From Carnobacteriaceae bacterium zg-C25 (lineage in GTDB: Bacteria; Bacillota; Bacilli; Lactobacillales; Aerococcaceae): a stretch of DNA of 64,000 bases. The notes under the pieces are model-generated. The model ran no database searches and was not told where the DNA came from. It was given only the letters and a program-made list of their open reading frames with translations. Shown piece after piece: positions 36,553 to 45,866 of this stretch. The translations under genes and the position numbers were made by a program. Positions within the stretch are counted from its first letter, which is position 1. Each line of letters opens with the position of its first letter. The stretch covers positions 372,001 through 436,000 of the forward strand of contig CP072828.1 of the NCBI GenBank assembly GCA_017945845.1, given 5' to 3'.

Positions 36553-37161
36553 ATGAAAAAAATGATGACGTATTTCGTAACGTTTATCATGTTGTTGACG
36601 TTCACAAATCAATCGTATGCATTTGCAGAGTCGATTCGTTATGAAACAACTATTCCTGTGACTATTGAAATGGATGATCAGACCAATAATAAAGGTGACA
36701 ATACCGTTTTTAAAGCTGTTTTGACAGCCGAGGACGGTACAGAAAAAGAACTTGACGTTAAATCAAATACGACAGCCTATTTTAAAGGATTGACGTACAC
36801 TAAGGTTGGAGATTACACGTATACGCTTAAACAAAAAGTTAAAGATGATTCACTTCTTGAATATGATTTGAGTGAGTATACAGTTCTAGTGCGTGTGTTG
36901 AATGATGGTCAAAATGGGTTGACTGGTAAACTGATTGCCATGAAATCGGGTGAATCTGCAAAAAGTGATATTGTGTTTCATAATCACATGAAGCCGATTA
37001 TCCCTAACGTGCAGACCCCACCAACAACAAATGGACTTTCGGGTTTTCTACCGTTTACGGGTGAACAACAGATGTCTATTGTCCTTGCCTTAGGTATTTT
37101 AGCGTTTGATTTTTTCCTAATTGTTTTGAAGAAAAAATCTAGGGATAGTAAAGAAGAATAA
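36553..37161 (+). CDS. basal pilin, FctB-like, LPFTG anchored
   Basis: A 202-residue protein with a signal peptide (MKKMMTYFVTFIMLLTF...SYAFAES), one FctB-type Ig domain (VFKAVLTAEDGTEKELD, GDYTYTLKQK, DIVFHNHMKP), a Pro-rich stalk (PIIPNVQTPPTTNG) and a canonical LPFTG sorting signal with a hydrophobic helix and KKKSRDSKEE tail. The canonical signal fits attachment to the cell wall by the housekeeping sortase. It is the last gene of the operon, preceded by AAAGGAG and followed by a terminator. Confidence 0.88.
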   Translation: MKKMMTYFVTFIMLLTFTNQSYAFAESIRYETTIPVTIEMDDQTNNKGDNTVFKAVLTAEDGTEKELDVKSNTTAYFKGLTYTKVGDYTYTLKQKVKDDSLLEYDLSEYTVLVRVLNDGQNGLTGKLIAMKSGESAKSDIVFHNHMKPIIPNVQTPPTTNGLSGFLPFTGEQQMSIVLALGILAFDFFLIVLKKKSRDSKEE

Positions 37162-37203
37162 TAAGTGGTGAGAGATTAACTCAAAAATTACCACAACATT
37201 AAA

Positions 37204-37247
37204 AGTGGTGTCCTAACCGTTTCAGGTGTTAGGGCACTGCTTTTTTG
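37204..37247 (+). terminator. terminator of the pilus operon
   Basis: AGTGGTGTCCTAAC pairs with GTTAGGGCACTGCT, followed by TTTTTT. Confidence 0.85.
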
Positions 37248-37262
37248 GTTTTCTGTTAAATG

Positions 37263-37291
37263 GGTTCTATACTATTTGGTGTTGGTGGCTT
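37263..37291 (+). repeat. 29-bp direct repeat flanking the pilus locus, right copy
   Basis: Identical to 29855-29883. Together the copies bound a 7.4-kb segment holding the whole pilus operon. The right copy lacks the palindrome's second arm. Confidence 0.9.
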
Positions 37292-37429
37292 TTTTGATAA
37301 TGGTATCTAAAATCGTTTGCTGTCATAAACGAATCGATGAATGATGATGACTAATATATAGGCACTTTTTTGCGTGATTTGCTTGTCGGTATGCTATAAT
37401 GAATTGAGTATAGTCAATCGAGGATAAGT

Positions 37430-38446
37430 ATGAATCAACTGAAAAAAGCGATACAATTAAATGATTTTTCTTTAGTGTATGTGGTGTATGGTACTGACCA
37501 TTATTTATACCAAAACATTAAAGAGCAGTTTTTAACACAATGTTTACCCAAAGAAGATTTAGAAATGAATGTGTCTGTCTTTAATTTTACAGAACAGACG
37601 ATGAGTCACGTCATTGAAGAAGCAAACAGTTTTCCATTTTTTGGTGATAAAAAAGTAGTTTTTGTTGAAGAAGCTACTTTTTTAACGGGGGACAAAACAA
37701 AATGGACTGATGCAGATGTTGAATTGTTGAGTGACTATGTAGAACAAGCGAATCCAACAACCATTTTTGTATTAGCTATTCATCGTGAAGCGTTAGACAA
37801 ACGTAAAAAAATTGTGAAAAAATTACAAAAATACGCTACATTTATTGATGTCAATCCACTCACACAAGATGGCTTAATGTCGTATGTGACAAGCTATGTT
37901 AAAGATAACCAGTTTACAATTGAGCGTGACGCATTAATGGAACTCGTGGCACGCACCAATGCGAATCTTGGCGTAATGGTGCAATCCGTTGACAAATTAA
38001 TGGTGCAAATTACACCACGTACCGCAATAGAAAAAGAAGATGTTGTAACGGGTGTTCATCAATCGCTAGAAAATAATATTTTTACGTTGAGTGAAGATTT
38101 GCTGTCGAATCGGGTGAAAAAAGCGGTGCAAGTGTATCGCGATTTAATTTTGCAAAAAGAAGAGCCCATTAAATTGTTGGCGATTTTAATGAGTCAGTAT
38201 CGTTTGATGTATCAGTGCCGATTGTTACAAGAGCAAGGGTATCAAGATGGAGATATGGCTAAATATTTAGCGCAACATCCGTATCGTGTGCAAATTGCTT
38301 CTAGGCAAGCACGAGCGTATCAAAAAGAGCATATTGCAAAGATTTTAGAGCAGTTAACGATGTGTGATTATCAATTAAAAACAAGTGCAATGGATAAAGA
38401 TGTTTTGATGGAATTGACATTGATCAAAATTGCGGAAAATAGGTAG
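37430..38446 (+). CDS. holA: DNA polymerase III delta subunit
   Basis: A 338-residue clamp-loader subunit. The N-terminus MNQLKKAIQLNDFSLVYVVYGTDHYLY, FFGDKKVVFVEEA and the C-terminal helices with EPIKLLAILMSQYRLM are typical of HolA/YqeN. It opens the beta clamp together with the gamma/tau and delta-prime subunits. A TATAAT box lies 30 bp upstream. gshAB starts 3 bp after the stop. Confidence 0.92.
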   Translation: MNQLKKAIQLNDFSLVYVVYGTDHYLYQNIKEQFLTQCLPKEDLEMNVSVFNFTEQTMSHVIEEANSFPFFGDKKVVFVEEATFLTGDKTKWTDADVELLSDYVEQANPTTIFVLAIHREALDKRKKIVKKLQKYATFIDVNPLTQDGLMSYVTSYVKDNQFTIERDALMELVARTNANLGVMVQSVDKLMVQITPRTAIEKEDVVTGVHQSLENNIFTLSEDLLSNRVKKAVQVYRDLILQKEEPIKLLAILMSQYRLMYQCRLLQEQGYQDGDMAKYLAQHPYRVQIASRQARAYQKEHIAKILEQLTMCDYQLKTSAMDKDVLMELTLIKIAENR

Positions 38447-38449
38447 AAG

Positions 38450-40690
38450 ATGAGTTACAAGCAACGTATTATTGAACAGGAATTATTTTCAAGTTTTCAA
38501 TTAAGTAGTATTGGAATTGAAAAAGAAGGGCAACGTTTAACGAAAAAAGGTGAATTAAGCAACCGAATGCATCCGCAACGTTTTGCCGATCGGTCGTATC
38601 ATCCGTACATTCAAACGGATTATGCGGAAAGCCAATTGGAGTTAATTACACCGGTGACAAAATCGGTTGAAGAAGCAACAATGTGGTTACATGCTTTGCA
38701 TGAAGTGACGTTAAAAGAAATGGCGGAAGATGAAATCATTTGGCCAATGAGCATGTTAGCGAAATTACCCGATGATCACGACATCATTGAAGCACAAATG
38801 GATCCAACGGATATTGCTTATCGCCAATATTTAACGAAAAAATATGGCAAACAAAAGCAAATGGTATCGGGAATCCATTTTAATTATGGATTTGATGAGA
38901 CGTTTTTAGACAGTTTATTGGGTGATGATGCCTCTATAGCAGACAGAAACGCATTTTACATGCACATCGCGCGTCAATTTCTGCGTTATCAATGGATTTT
39001 AGTTTATTTATTTGGAACGTCTATCGACACACCAGCTGGTTATTACACAACAACGCAACCACCACAAAAGTTGGTGCGCAGTTTACGTGCCAGTCATCAT
39101 GGGTATGTCAATGATGCAACAATTCGTGTGCCGTTTACATCGATTGAAGCGTACGCCAATGCGATTACACAATATGTGCAAAACGGTGATTTAATTGCGG
39201 AAAAAGAGTTTTATTCAAGTGTGCGCTTTAGAGGACAAAAAAAGGTGGCTGACTTTGTTGAAAAAGGCATTTCATATATAGAATTCCGTCTGTTTGATAT
39301 TAATCCTTTTAGCCCTGTTGGTATTAGCGTTGAAGATGCACGTTTTATTCAACTCTTCATTCAGTTGATGGTGTATTTAGATGAAGCAGATACGCCAACG
39401 AATGATTACACGCAACAAACAGCGCTACAACACCCATTAGACGCACCGGTTGATATGAACGAAGCCCAGTGGGTGATGGAACAAATGTTAGAAATGATAG
39501 ACGTGTGTCATTTTCCAGCTAGTGATCGTGATGTGGTGTTGACGCGTCTGGAATGGTTAAGTCATCCAGAGCAAACGTTAGGCGGTCAGTTAGTGATGGC
39601 GACAAAAGATCAAAATATGTTGGAATTTGGATTGTCAAAAGCAGTTGAATATAAAGCAAACTTTTTGCAACGTCCATACGGTATTCAAGCGTTTGATAAA
39701 ATGGAATTATCGACTCAAGCGTTGTTGGAAGATGCAATCGTCAATGGGTTACACATTGAAATTTTAGACGCCAATGATCAATTTTTAACGTTACGCTATG
39801 GGGAGCATAAAGAATATGTTAAAAACGGCAATATGACGAGTCATGATAATTACATTTCGCCGTTAATGATGGAAAATAAAGTGGTGACGAAAAAGGTGTT
39901 GTCTCAAGCGAAATTCCGTGTGCCGAATAGCCAAGAAGTGCAATCGATTGAACAAGCCATAGACATTTATCCATTGATAAAAGATAATGCCATTGTGATT
40001 AAACCAAAGTCAACGAATTACGGATTGGGTATTACTATTTTTCAAGAAGCGACGTATACAAAAGAAGACTTTTTAAAAGCGGTTGAAATTGCCTTGACGG
40101 AAGATAAAGACGTCATGATTGAAGAGTTTATTAAAGGTACGGAATATCGCTTCTTTGTGATTGGTGATGAAACAAAAGCGGTTTTACTACGTGTTGGTGC
40201 ACATGTCATTGGAGATGGCATACATACCATTGAACAGTTGGTATCTATTAAAAACGACAATGCATTACGTGGGGATGGTTCTAAAACACCGCTTAAAAAA
40301 ATTGTGATTGGTGATATTGAAACGTTGCAACTAAAAGAGCAAGGGTATACTAAAGAAACAATTGTTCCAGAAGGTGTTCGTGTCGTATTGCGTGCCAATT
40401 CAAACATTAGCACAGGTGGCGATTCTGTTGATATGACGGATAAAATGCACGATAGCTACAAAATGATTGCGCAAGGTGTTGCTAAAGCGATGTTTGCTAA
40501 AGTGTGTGGTGTTGATTTAATGATTGACGATTACACAAAAGATGCGTCACATTCAAAAACGAGTTATGGTGTCATTGAAGCGAATTTTAATCCAATGATG
40601 ATGATGCATATTTATCCGGCTGTTGGATTAAGTCGTCGCCTAACAATAGATATTTTAAAAATGCTCTTTCCAGAATTGAGCATTCGATAA
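38450..40690 (+). CDS. gshAB: bifunctional glutamate-cysteine ligase/glutathione synthetase
   Basis: A 746-residue GshF-type fusion making glutathione in one protein. The first ~450 residues are a gamma-proteobacterial-type GshA (GIEKEGQRLTKKGELSNRMH, VSGIHFNYGF, FIEFRLFD-like YIEFRLFDINPFSPVGI). The C-terminal part is an ATP-grasp domain (VIKPKSTNYGLGITIFQE, MIEEFIKGTEYRFFVIG, GVIEANFNPMMMMH). The fused form is common in Lactobacillales and Listeria. With the glutaredoxin-like and SOD genes nearby it points to thiol-based oxidative defence. Confidence 0.95.
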   Translation: MSYKQRIIEQELFSSFQLSSIGIEKEGQRLTKKGELSNRMHPQRFADRSYHPYIQTDYAESQLELITPVTKSVEEATMWLHALHEVTLKEMAEDEIIWPMSMLAKLPDDHDIIEAQMDPTDIAYRQYLTKKYGKQKQMVSGIHFNYGFDETFLDSLLGDDASIADRNAFYMHIARQFLRYQWILVYLFGTSIDTPAGYYTTTQPPQKLVRSLRASHHGYVNDATIRVPFTSIEAYANAITQYVQNGDLIAEKEFYSSVRFRGQKKVADFVEKGISYIEFRLFDINPFSPVGISVEDARFIQLFIQLMVYLDEADTPTNDYTQQTALQHPLDAPVDMNEAQWVMEQMLEMIDVCHFPASDRDVVLTRLEWLSHPEQTLGGQLVMATKDQNMLEFGLSKAVEYKANFLQRPYGIQAFDKMELSTQALLEDAIVNGLHIEILDANDQFLTLRYGEHKEYVKNGNMTSHDNYISPLMMENKVVTKKVLSQAKFRVPNSQEVQSIEQAIDIYPLIKDNAIVIKPKSTNYGLGITIFQEATYTKEDFLKAVEIALTEDKDVMIEEFIKGTEYRFFVIGDETKAVLLRVGAHVIGDGIHTIEQLVSIKNDNALRGDGSKTPLKKIVIGDIETLQLKEQGYTKETIVPEGVRVVLRANSNISTGGDSVDMTDKMHDSYKMIAQGVAKAMFAKVCGVDLMIDDYTKDASHSKTSYGVIEANFNPMMMMHIYPAVGLSRRLTIDILKMLFPELSIR

Positions 40691-40699
40691 GGAGATAGT

Positions 40700-41815
40700 A
40701 TGTTTTATTTAGACAATGCCGCAACAACACCGCTACTACCTGAAGTCATCGAAGCGATGACGCACACGTTAAAAGAGGTGTATGGCAATCCATCTAGTAT
40801 CAATCAAATGGGTAGAGCCGCAAAGCAACAAGTTGAAAAGGCTAGACAAGTGATTAGTCAATCGCTAGGCGCAAAAAATAATGAACTGATTTTTACAAGT
40901 GGTGCAACAGAAAGTAATAATGCTGCTTTGCGCTTCTTAATGAAACATTCTGGTAAAAAACAGTTAGTCATTTCTGCTATTGAACACCCGAGTGTTTATG
41001 CGTACGCACAATCGTTAGAAAAGCAAGGGTTTGTAGTTAGCGTAATTGGTGTGGATGAGCGTGGTATTATTGATTTAGAAGCGTTAAAAAACACGTTAAC
41101 GTCCGAAACGGGTGTTGTTAGTGTGATGATGGTCAATAATGAAACGGGTGCAATTCAACCGATTGAAGCAGTTGTTCGTTTAGCAAAAGCAGTTGGTGCA
41201 TTTGTGCATACGGATGCCGTTCAAGCGTATGGGCAATTACCGATTGATGTGAAAACGTTAGGTGTGGATGCGTTAAGTGTATCCGCGCATAAAATTCATG
41301 GACCAAAAGGGATTGGTGCGTTGTATATTTGTGACAAGCTACCGTTTGAGTCGTTGTTAATTGGTGGTTCACAAGAAAGTCAAAAACGTGCTGGAACGGA
41401 AAATGTGCATAATATTGTTGGATTTGCAAAGGCGGTTGAATTACTTGATGACCATCAAGTTGCGCATACGACAATGTTGCAAAACTATCTATTAGAAGAA
41501 CTGCCCAAAAATAATGTGCGTTTTGAAGTGAACGGCAGTGTGTTACCTACAGAAAAAGTATCAAAAATCATTAATTTATATTTGCCTGATGTGCAATCAA
41601 GTAAATTGCTGATTCAATTAGATTTAGTCGGCATTATTGTGTCTGCGGGATCTGCTTGTTCGGCGGGGAGTTTGCAACCGAGCAGTGTATTGTTGGAGCA
41701 ATTTCCACAACAACCCCAGCGTGCCAGTGAATCGATTCGTGTTTCCTTTTCGCGTTTTACAACGCAAGAAGATGTTAGGGCATTAGTTGAAAAATTAAAA
41801 CAATTTGGCGTATAA
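40700..41815 (+). CDS. cysteine desulfurase (NifS/IscS-like)
   Basis: A 371-residue PLP enzyme that takes sulfur from cysteine for Fe-S clusters or tRNA thiolation. Motifs: YLDNAATTPLLPEV, GATESNN, HTDAVQAYGQ, the PLP lysine in SAHKIHGPKGIGALY and the active-site cysteine in SAGSACSAGS. The short loop around that cysteine is of the NifS/IscS group I type. Its usual partner thiI is not in the window. Nine bp separate it from gshAB. Confidence 0.92.
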   Translation: MFYLDNAATTPLLPEVIEAMTHTLKEVYGNPSSINQMGRAAKQQVEKARQVISQSLGAKNNELIFTSGATESNNAALRFLMKHSGKKQLVISAIEHPSVYAYAQSLEKQGFVVSVIGVDERGIIDLEALKNTLTSETGVVSVMMVNNETGAIQPIEAVVRLAKAVGAFVHTDAVQAYGQLPIDVKTLGVDALSVSAHKIHGPKGIGALYICDKLPFESLLIGGSQESQKRAGTENVHNIVGFAKAVELLDDHQVAHTTMLQNYLLEELPKNNVRFEVNGSVLPTEKVSKIINLYLPDVQSSKLLIQLDLVGIIVSAGSACSAGSLQPSSVLLEQFPQQPQRASESIRVSFSRFTTQEDVRALVEKLKQFGV

Positions 41816-41847
41816 TGATAACGATAATGGTGAAATAAGGAGATTAT

Positions 41848-42978
41848 ATGGATAAATCAATAGATACAGCGACGCATGAGACGAAAAAGCGTAATCAACG
41901 ACACAATCGTGAAGATCAAGTCGCTAAAAAAATTGTATGGCTAATTGTGACGGCGGTCATGTTTGTAGTGTTGGTTGTTGGTTTCGTGGTTTACAGCAAC
42001 GTCAGTTATAATTTCCAGCCGTATAATGTGAAAGATACGCAAAAAGTAGAAGTAGAAGTTGAAAATGGATATACATTACGCGATTTAGCGGATGTACTGG
42101 AAGAAAAGAAATTAATTCGTAGTGCGTCTATGTTCAATTTTTATTTGAAAACAAAGGATATTGGTGATTTACAAGCGGGGCATTACGCCATTTCACCATC
42201 AATGACGTTTGATGAAATCATTACCGTCATTAAAACAGGTCGGGTGGATAAATCGTTGGTTTTAGCAACCGTATTGGTTAAAGAAGGTGTGACATTAGAA
42301 GATATTGCACAAGTTGTTGCACAAAATACGCCGATTGATGCCCAAACGTTTATGGCAACTGCGCAAGATGAAGCATTTATTGCGGAATTGGTTTCAAAAT
42401 ACCCTGATTTATTGACAAGTATGACAACTAGCCAAGGCGTGAAATATAAACTGGAAGGTTATTTATTCCCTGCAACATACGATTACGTAAAAGCGGATGA
42501 CGCCAAATCAATGATTACAAAAATGGTGGATAAAACGAATACCGTGATGAATCGTTATTATGCTACTATTCAGTCACAAAATAAAACCGTACATCAAGTG
42601 TTGACAATGGCATCGTTAGCTGAAAAAGAAGGTGTCACTGATGAAGATCGTCGAAAAATTGTAAGTGTCTTTAACAATCGTCTAGTAGCGAATATGCCGT
42701 TACAATCAGATATTACGGTATTGTATGCGTTAGGTGTTCATAAAGAATTGGTTACTTATGCCGATTTAGAAGTTGATTCGCCGTACAACTTATACAAACA
42801 TACAGGTTATGGTCCGGGACCATTTAACTCACCAAGTGAATCGGCAATTACGGCAACGTTAAATCCTGAACAAACAGACTACTTGTATTTTGTGGCAGAT
42901 TTAAAAACAGGAAACGTATACTACTCACGAACAATTGAAGAACATAACGCTTTAGTGGAACAGTACGTGAATCACTAA
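41848..42978 (+). CDS. mltG: endolytic peptidoglycan transglycosylase MltG
   Basis: A 376-residue YceG-family enzyme with a basic cytoplasmic tail, one membrane helix (IVWLIVTAVMFVVLVVGFVV), a LysM-like region and the catalytic domain with KLEGYLFPATYDY and the glutamate in MASLAEKEGVTDEDRRKIVS. It cuts nascent glycan strands during elongation. The next 298 bp hold one weak GAAGGCAA/TTGCCTTC hairpin (43010-43041) and no gene that I can support. Confidence 0.94.
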   Translation: MDKSIDTATHETKKRNQRHNREDQVAKKIVWLIVTAVMFVVLVVGFVVYSNVSYNFQPYNVKDTQKVEVEVENGYTLRDLADVLEEKKLIRSASMFNFYLKTKDIGDLQAGHYAISPSMTFDEIITVIKTGRVDKSLVLATVLVKEGVTLEDIAQVVAQNTPIDAQTFMATAQDEAFIAELVSKYPDLLTSMTTSQGVKYKLEGYLFPATYDYVKADDAKSMITKMVDKTNTVMNRYYATIQSQNKTVHQVLTMASLAEKEGVTDEDRRKIVSVFNNRLVANMPLQSDITVLYALGVHKELVTYADLEVDSPYNLYKHTGYGPGPFNSPSESAITATLNPEQTDYLYFVADLKTGNVYYSRTIEEHNALVEQYVNH

Positions 42979-43276
42979 TTGAGTGAAATGGTATGAATCG
43001 CATATTATTGAAGGCAATCAGATAAAATTCTGCTTGCCTTCATGTGTGATTAGGCAAGTTTTAAAATAACATTAGAGTGATCATAAAAAGTTGATAAAAC
43101 AATGTGAAAACAGTTGCCTAGTATAGATGTAAGATATAAAATACTAAAGGGTACAAATGGAGAAACGCTGAAAAAGGCTATATAAGCGATTGATGATTTA
43201 GTCATCTAGTGTGTATCCAAATGGAATGCAGTAAAATTGCACAAAAGATTATATGAAATAATGAAAGAGGAAAGTT

Positions 43277-43900
43277 ATGAGTAAAAAACCTATTGTAATT
43301 GGTGTGACGGGAGGATCGGGTAGTGGGAAAACGTCCATTAGTCGAAAAATTGTAGAGGCTTTCCCCGGGTTGTCAGTTGTCTTGATTGAACAAGATGCGT
43401 ATTATAAAGACCAAAGTCATATTTCATTTGAAGAACGTTTAAAAACTAACTATGACCATCCATTTGCGTTTGATGGCGATCTATTAATTGCAGATATTAA
43501 AAAATTAATGAATAAAGAAACGATTAATAAACCGGTGTACGACTATGTGAATCATACACGTTCCAGTAAAGTTGTCGTTGTTGAGCCAAAAGACGTTATC
43601 ATTTTGGAAGGGTTATTTGTTTTAGAAGATGAGCGATTACGTGAATTGATGGACATTAAAATTTATGTTGATACCGATGACGATTTACGCATTATTCGTC
43701 GTATTGTACGTGATATGAGAGATCGCGGTCGTTCGCTTGAATCGGTCATTAAGCAATATTTAGAAGTTGTTAAACCAATGCACCATCAATTTATTGAACC
43801 AACAAAACGTTTGGCGGATGTGATCATTCCCGAAGGGGCATCAAATGAAGTGGGTATTGATTTAATTTGTACAAAAATTGCAACAATTTTGCAGGCGTAG
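43277..43900 (+). CDS. udk: uridine kinase
   Basis: A 207-residue nucleoside kinase of pyrimidine salvage. P-loop [12 protein letters not shown] at residues 10-21, substrate motif YYKDQSH...NYDHPFAFD, and [15 protein letters not shown]. Ten bp separate it from folA. GAGGAAAG precedes the ATG. Confidence 0.95.
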   Translation: MSKKPIVIGVTGGSGSGKTSISRKIVEAFPGLSVVLIEQDAYYKDQSHISFEERLKTNYDHPFAFDGDLLIADIKKLMNKETINKPVYDYVNHTRSSKVVVVEPKDVIILEGLFVLEDERLRELMDIKIYVDTDDDLRIIRRIVRDMRDRGRSLESVIKQYLEVVKPMHHQFIEPTKRLADVIIPEGASNEVGIDLICTKIATILQA

Positions 43901-43909
43901 GGGTATGTT

Positions 43910-44398
43910 ATGATTTGTATGATTTGGGCACAAGATAAAAACGGGTTAATTGGAAAAGGCGGTATGCTACCTTGGCATTTGCCGAATGATTTACGTTTTT
44001 TTAAAGAAACGACACTTAACCAAACAATTGTGATGGGGCGTACAACATTTGAAGGGATGAATAAACGGGTATTGCCAAATCGTCAAACAATTGTATTAAC
44101 GCGTAATCACGATTATGTAGCAGATAACGTAGATGTGGTACACGACATTCAGGACATTTTAACATTAGCAAAAACGAAAGACGTGTACATTGTCGGTGGG
44201 GCGCAGTTGTATGAACAATTTGCACCTTATGCAGACGTATTGATACAAACCGTTATTGATGAAACGTTTGAAGGCGATACGTATTTTCCGAATATTTCGT
44301 TTGATGCGTTTGTGTTAGAGAGTGAACAACAAGGTGTGGTCGACGAGAAAAATCGTTATCCGCACACATTTAAAAAATATAGTCGACAAAAAGGCTAG
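43910..44398 (+). CDS. folA: dihydrofolate reductase
   Basis: A 162-residue NADPH enzyme making tetrahydrofolate. Recognised by MIWAQDKNGLIGKGGMLPWH, LPNDLRFFKETT (catalytic acidic residue), VMGRTTFEGM and VYIVGGAQLYEQF. The thyA gene that often precedes it is absent here. A short U-rich AGCAATAGCCTTTTTG hairpin follows the stop. Confidence 0.95.
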   Translation: MICMIWAQDKNGLIGKGGMLPWHLPNDLRFFKETTLNQTIVMGRTTFEGMNKRVLPNRQTIVLTRNHDYVADNVDVVHDIQDILTLAKTKDVYIVGGAQLYEQFAPYADVLIQTVIDETFEGDTYFPNISFDAFVLESEQQGVVDEKNRYPHTFKKYSRQKG

Positions 44399-44425
44399 CA
44401 ATAGCCTTTTTGAGTAGGTAAAAAG

Positions 44426-45784
44426 ATGAAACCATTAAAAATTGTAGATATTGTAAAAGCTGTTTATGCCATAGATTATACGTCTGCCAATCGTTTTGAT
44501 ACGATTGACAACGTTCAATTTGATTCACGTTTGTGTAATGAAACGAGTTTGTTCGTGCCGTTAGTGGGAACAACGGATGGGCACGATTATGTCGATAAAG
44601 CGTTAGAAAATGGCGCAAAAGCGGTGTTGTGGCATAAAGAGCAATCGTTGGCACCTGAAAATTGTAATGTTATTTTTGTAGACGATACATTAGAAGCGTT
44701 TCAAAAATTAGCGTATTTTTATAAAAATTTATTAAATGTGCGCGTAGTTGGTGTAACGGGTAGTAATGGAAAAACCACAACAAAAGACATGATTGCAGCA
44801 ATTTTGTCTAAGAAGTATACGGTTTATAAAACGCAAGGCAATTATAATAACGATATTGGCGTGCCAAAAACGTTATTGGATATGCCAGAAAATACACAAG
44901 TGGCTGTTGTTGAAATGGGAATGGATGGTTTTAATCAAATTAATCGCCTATCCCATATTGCACAGCCTGAAATTAGTGTGATTACACTGATTGGTGATAG
45001 TCACTTAGAATTTTTAAAAACACGTGAAGGTATTGCCAAAGCTAAACTTGAAATTTTAGAAGGTATGCCTAATGAAAGTGTACTCATTGTTCCACAAAAT
45101 GAGCCACTATTAAATCAAACGTTTGATGGGATAACGGTACAAACTTTTGGCGTGTCAAATGAATCAACGTTACAACTGTTAGACATTCAAACAAGTGAAC
45201 AAGAAACGACATTTAAAGTGCAACAGTTTTCCGATAGTCAATTTACATTGCCGATTATTGGAGCGTACAATGCATTGAACGCTGGTGCAGCATTATTGGT
45301 GGGTCAATATTTTGGTGTTGCTGTAAACAACATGCAAGAAGCGTTAGCGACATTTGTATTGACAGCCAATCGTACGCAATGGATTAAAGGAATGAATGGC
45401 AATGACGTTTTAAATGATGCGTATAATGCTTCACCAACGTCCATGAAAGCGATTTTAAAAGATTTCCAAGCGATTGATACAACCATGAAAAAATATGCGA
45501 TTTTAGGTGATATGCGTGAACTCGGTGAAAATACGAGTGCGTTACATGAAAGTGTGGCACAGGCGATAAATTTAGATGTGTTGGAGCATGTTTATTTATA
45601 CGGTAAAGAAATGGAAAATTTATATACCGCTTTAAATAATCGTGATAAAGTGTCGTATTATCCGCTTAACGCTAAAGATGAGTTGATTAAAGACTGTCAA
45701 AAGCATATACGTGACGCTAAAGTGTTGGTGAAATCTAGTTTTGGAACTAATTTATTAGAAGTGGTAGAGGCGTTAAAAGGCTAA
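44426..45784 (+). CDS. murF: UDP-MurNAc-tripeptide:D-Ala-D-Ala ligase
   Basis: A 452-residue Mur ligase adding D-Ala-D-Ala to the peptidoglycan precursor. ATP loop GVTGSNGKTTTKDM, VVEMGMDGFNQI, and the C-terminal NDAYNASPTSMKAIL motif of MurF. The N-terminal domain has FDSRLCNETSLFVPL. The ribosome binding site is weak (AGTAGG). Confidence 0.94.
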   Translation: MKPLKIVDIVKAVYAIDYTSANRFDTIDNVQFDSRLCNETSLFVPLVGTTDGHDYVDKALENGAKAVLWHKEQSLAPENCNVIFVDDTLEAFQKLAYFYKNLLNVRVVGVTGSNGKTTTKDMIAAILSKKYTVYKTQGNYNNDIGVPKTLLDMPENTQVAVVEMGMDGFNQINRLSHIAQPEISVITLIGDSHLEFLKTREGIAKAKLEILEGMPNESVLIVPQNEPLLNQTFDGITVQTFGVSNESTLQLLDIQTSEQETTFKVQQFSDSQFTLPIIGAYNALNAGAALLVGQYFGVAVNNMQEALATFVLTANRTQWIKGMNGNDVLNDAYNASPTSMKAILKDFQAIDTTMKKYAILGDMRELGENTSALHESVAQAINLDVLEHVYLYGKEMENLYTALNNRDKVSYYPLNAKDELIKDCQKHIRDAKVLVKSSFGTNLLEVVEALKG

Positions 45785-45808
45785 ACACGAACATTTTTGC
45801 GTTTACGT

Positions 45809-45837
45809 TTGTTGAATTTCGCAAATTCATGTATACT
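45809..45837 (+). promoter_or_regulatory. promoter of purR
   Basis: TTGTTG (45809-45814), 17 bp, TATACT (45832-45837). Confidence 0.6.
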
Positions 45838-45866
45838 GAATATAACTTAGGAAAGGGGTTGTTGAG

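Noticed and set aside
43050-43276. Possible decayed CDS or RNA between mltG and udk
   Set aside because: Short readable stretches (GTNGETLKKA, KWNAVKLHKRLYEI) are split by stops, and paired GGGTACAAATGG/GTGTATCCAAATGG pieces do not form a convincing fold. Too weak to annotate.
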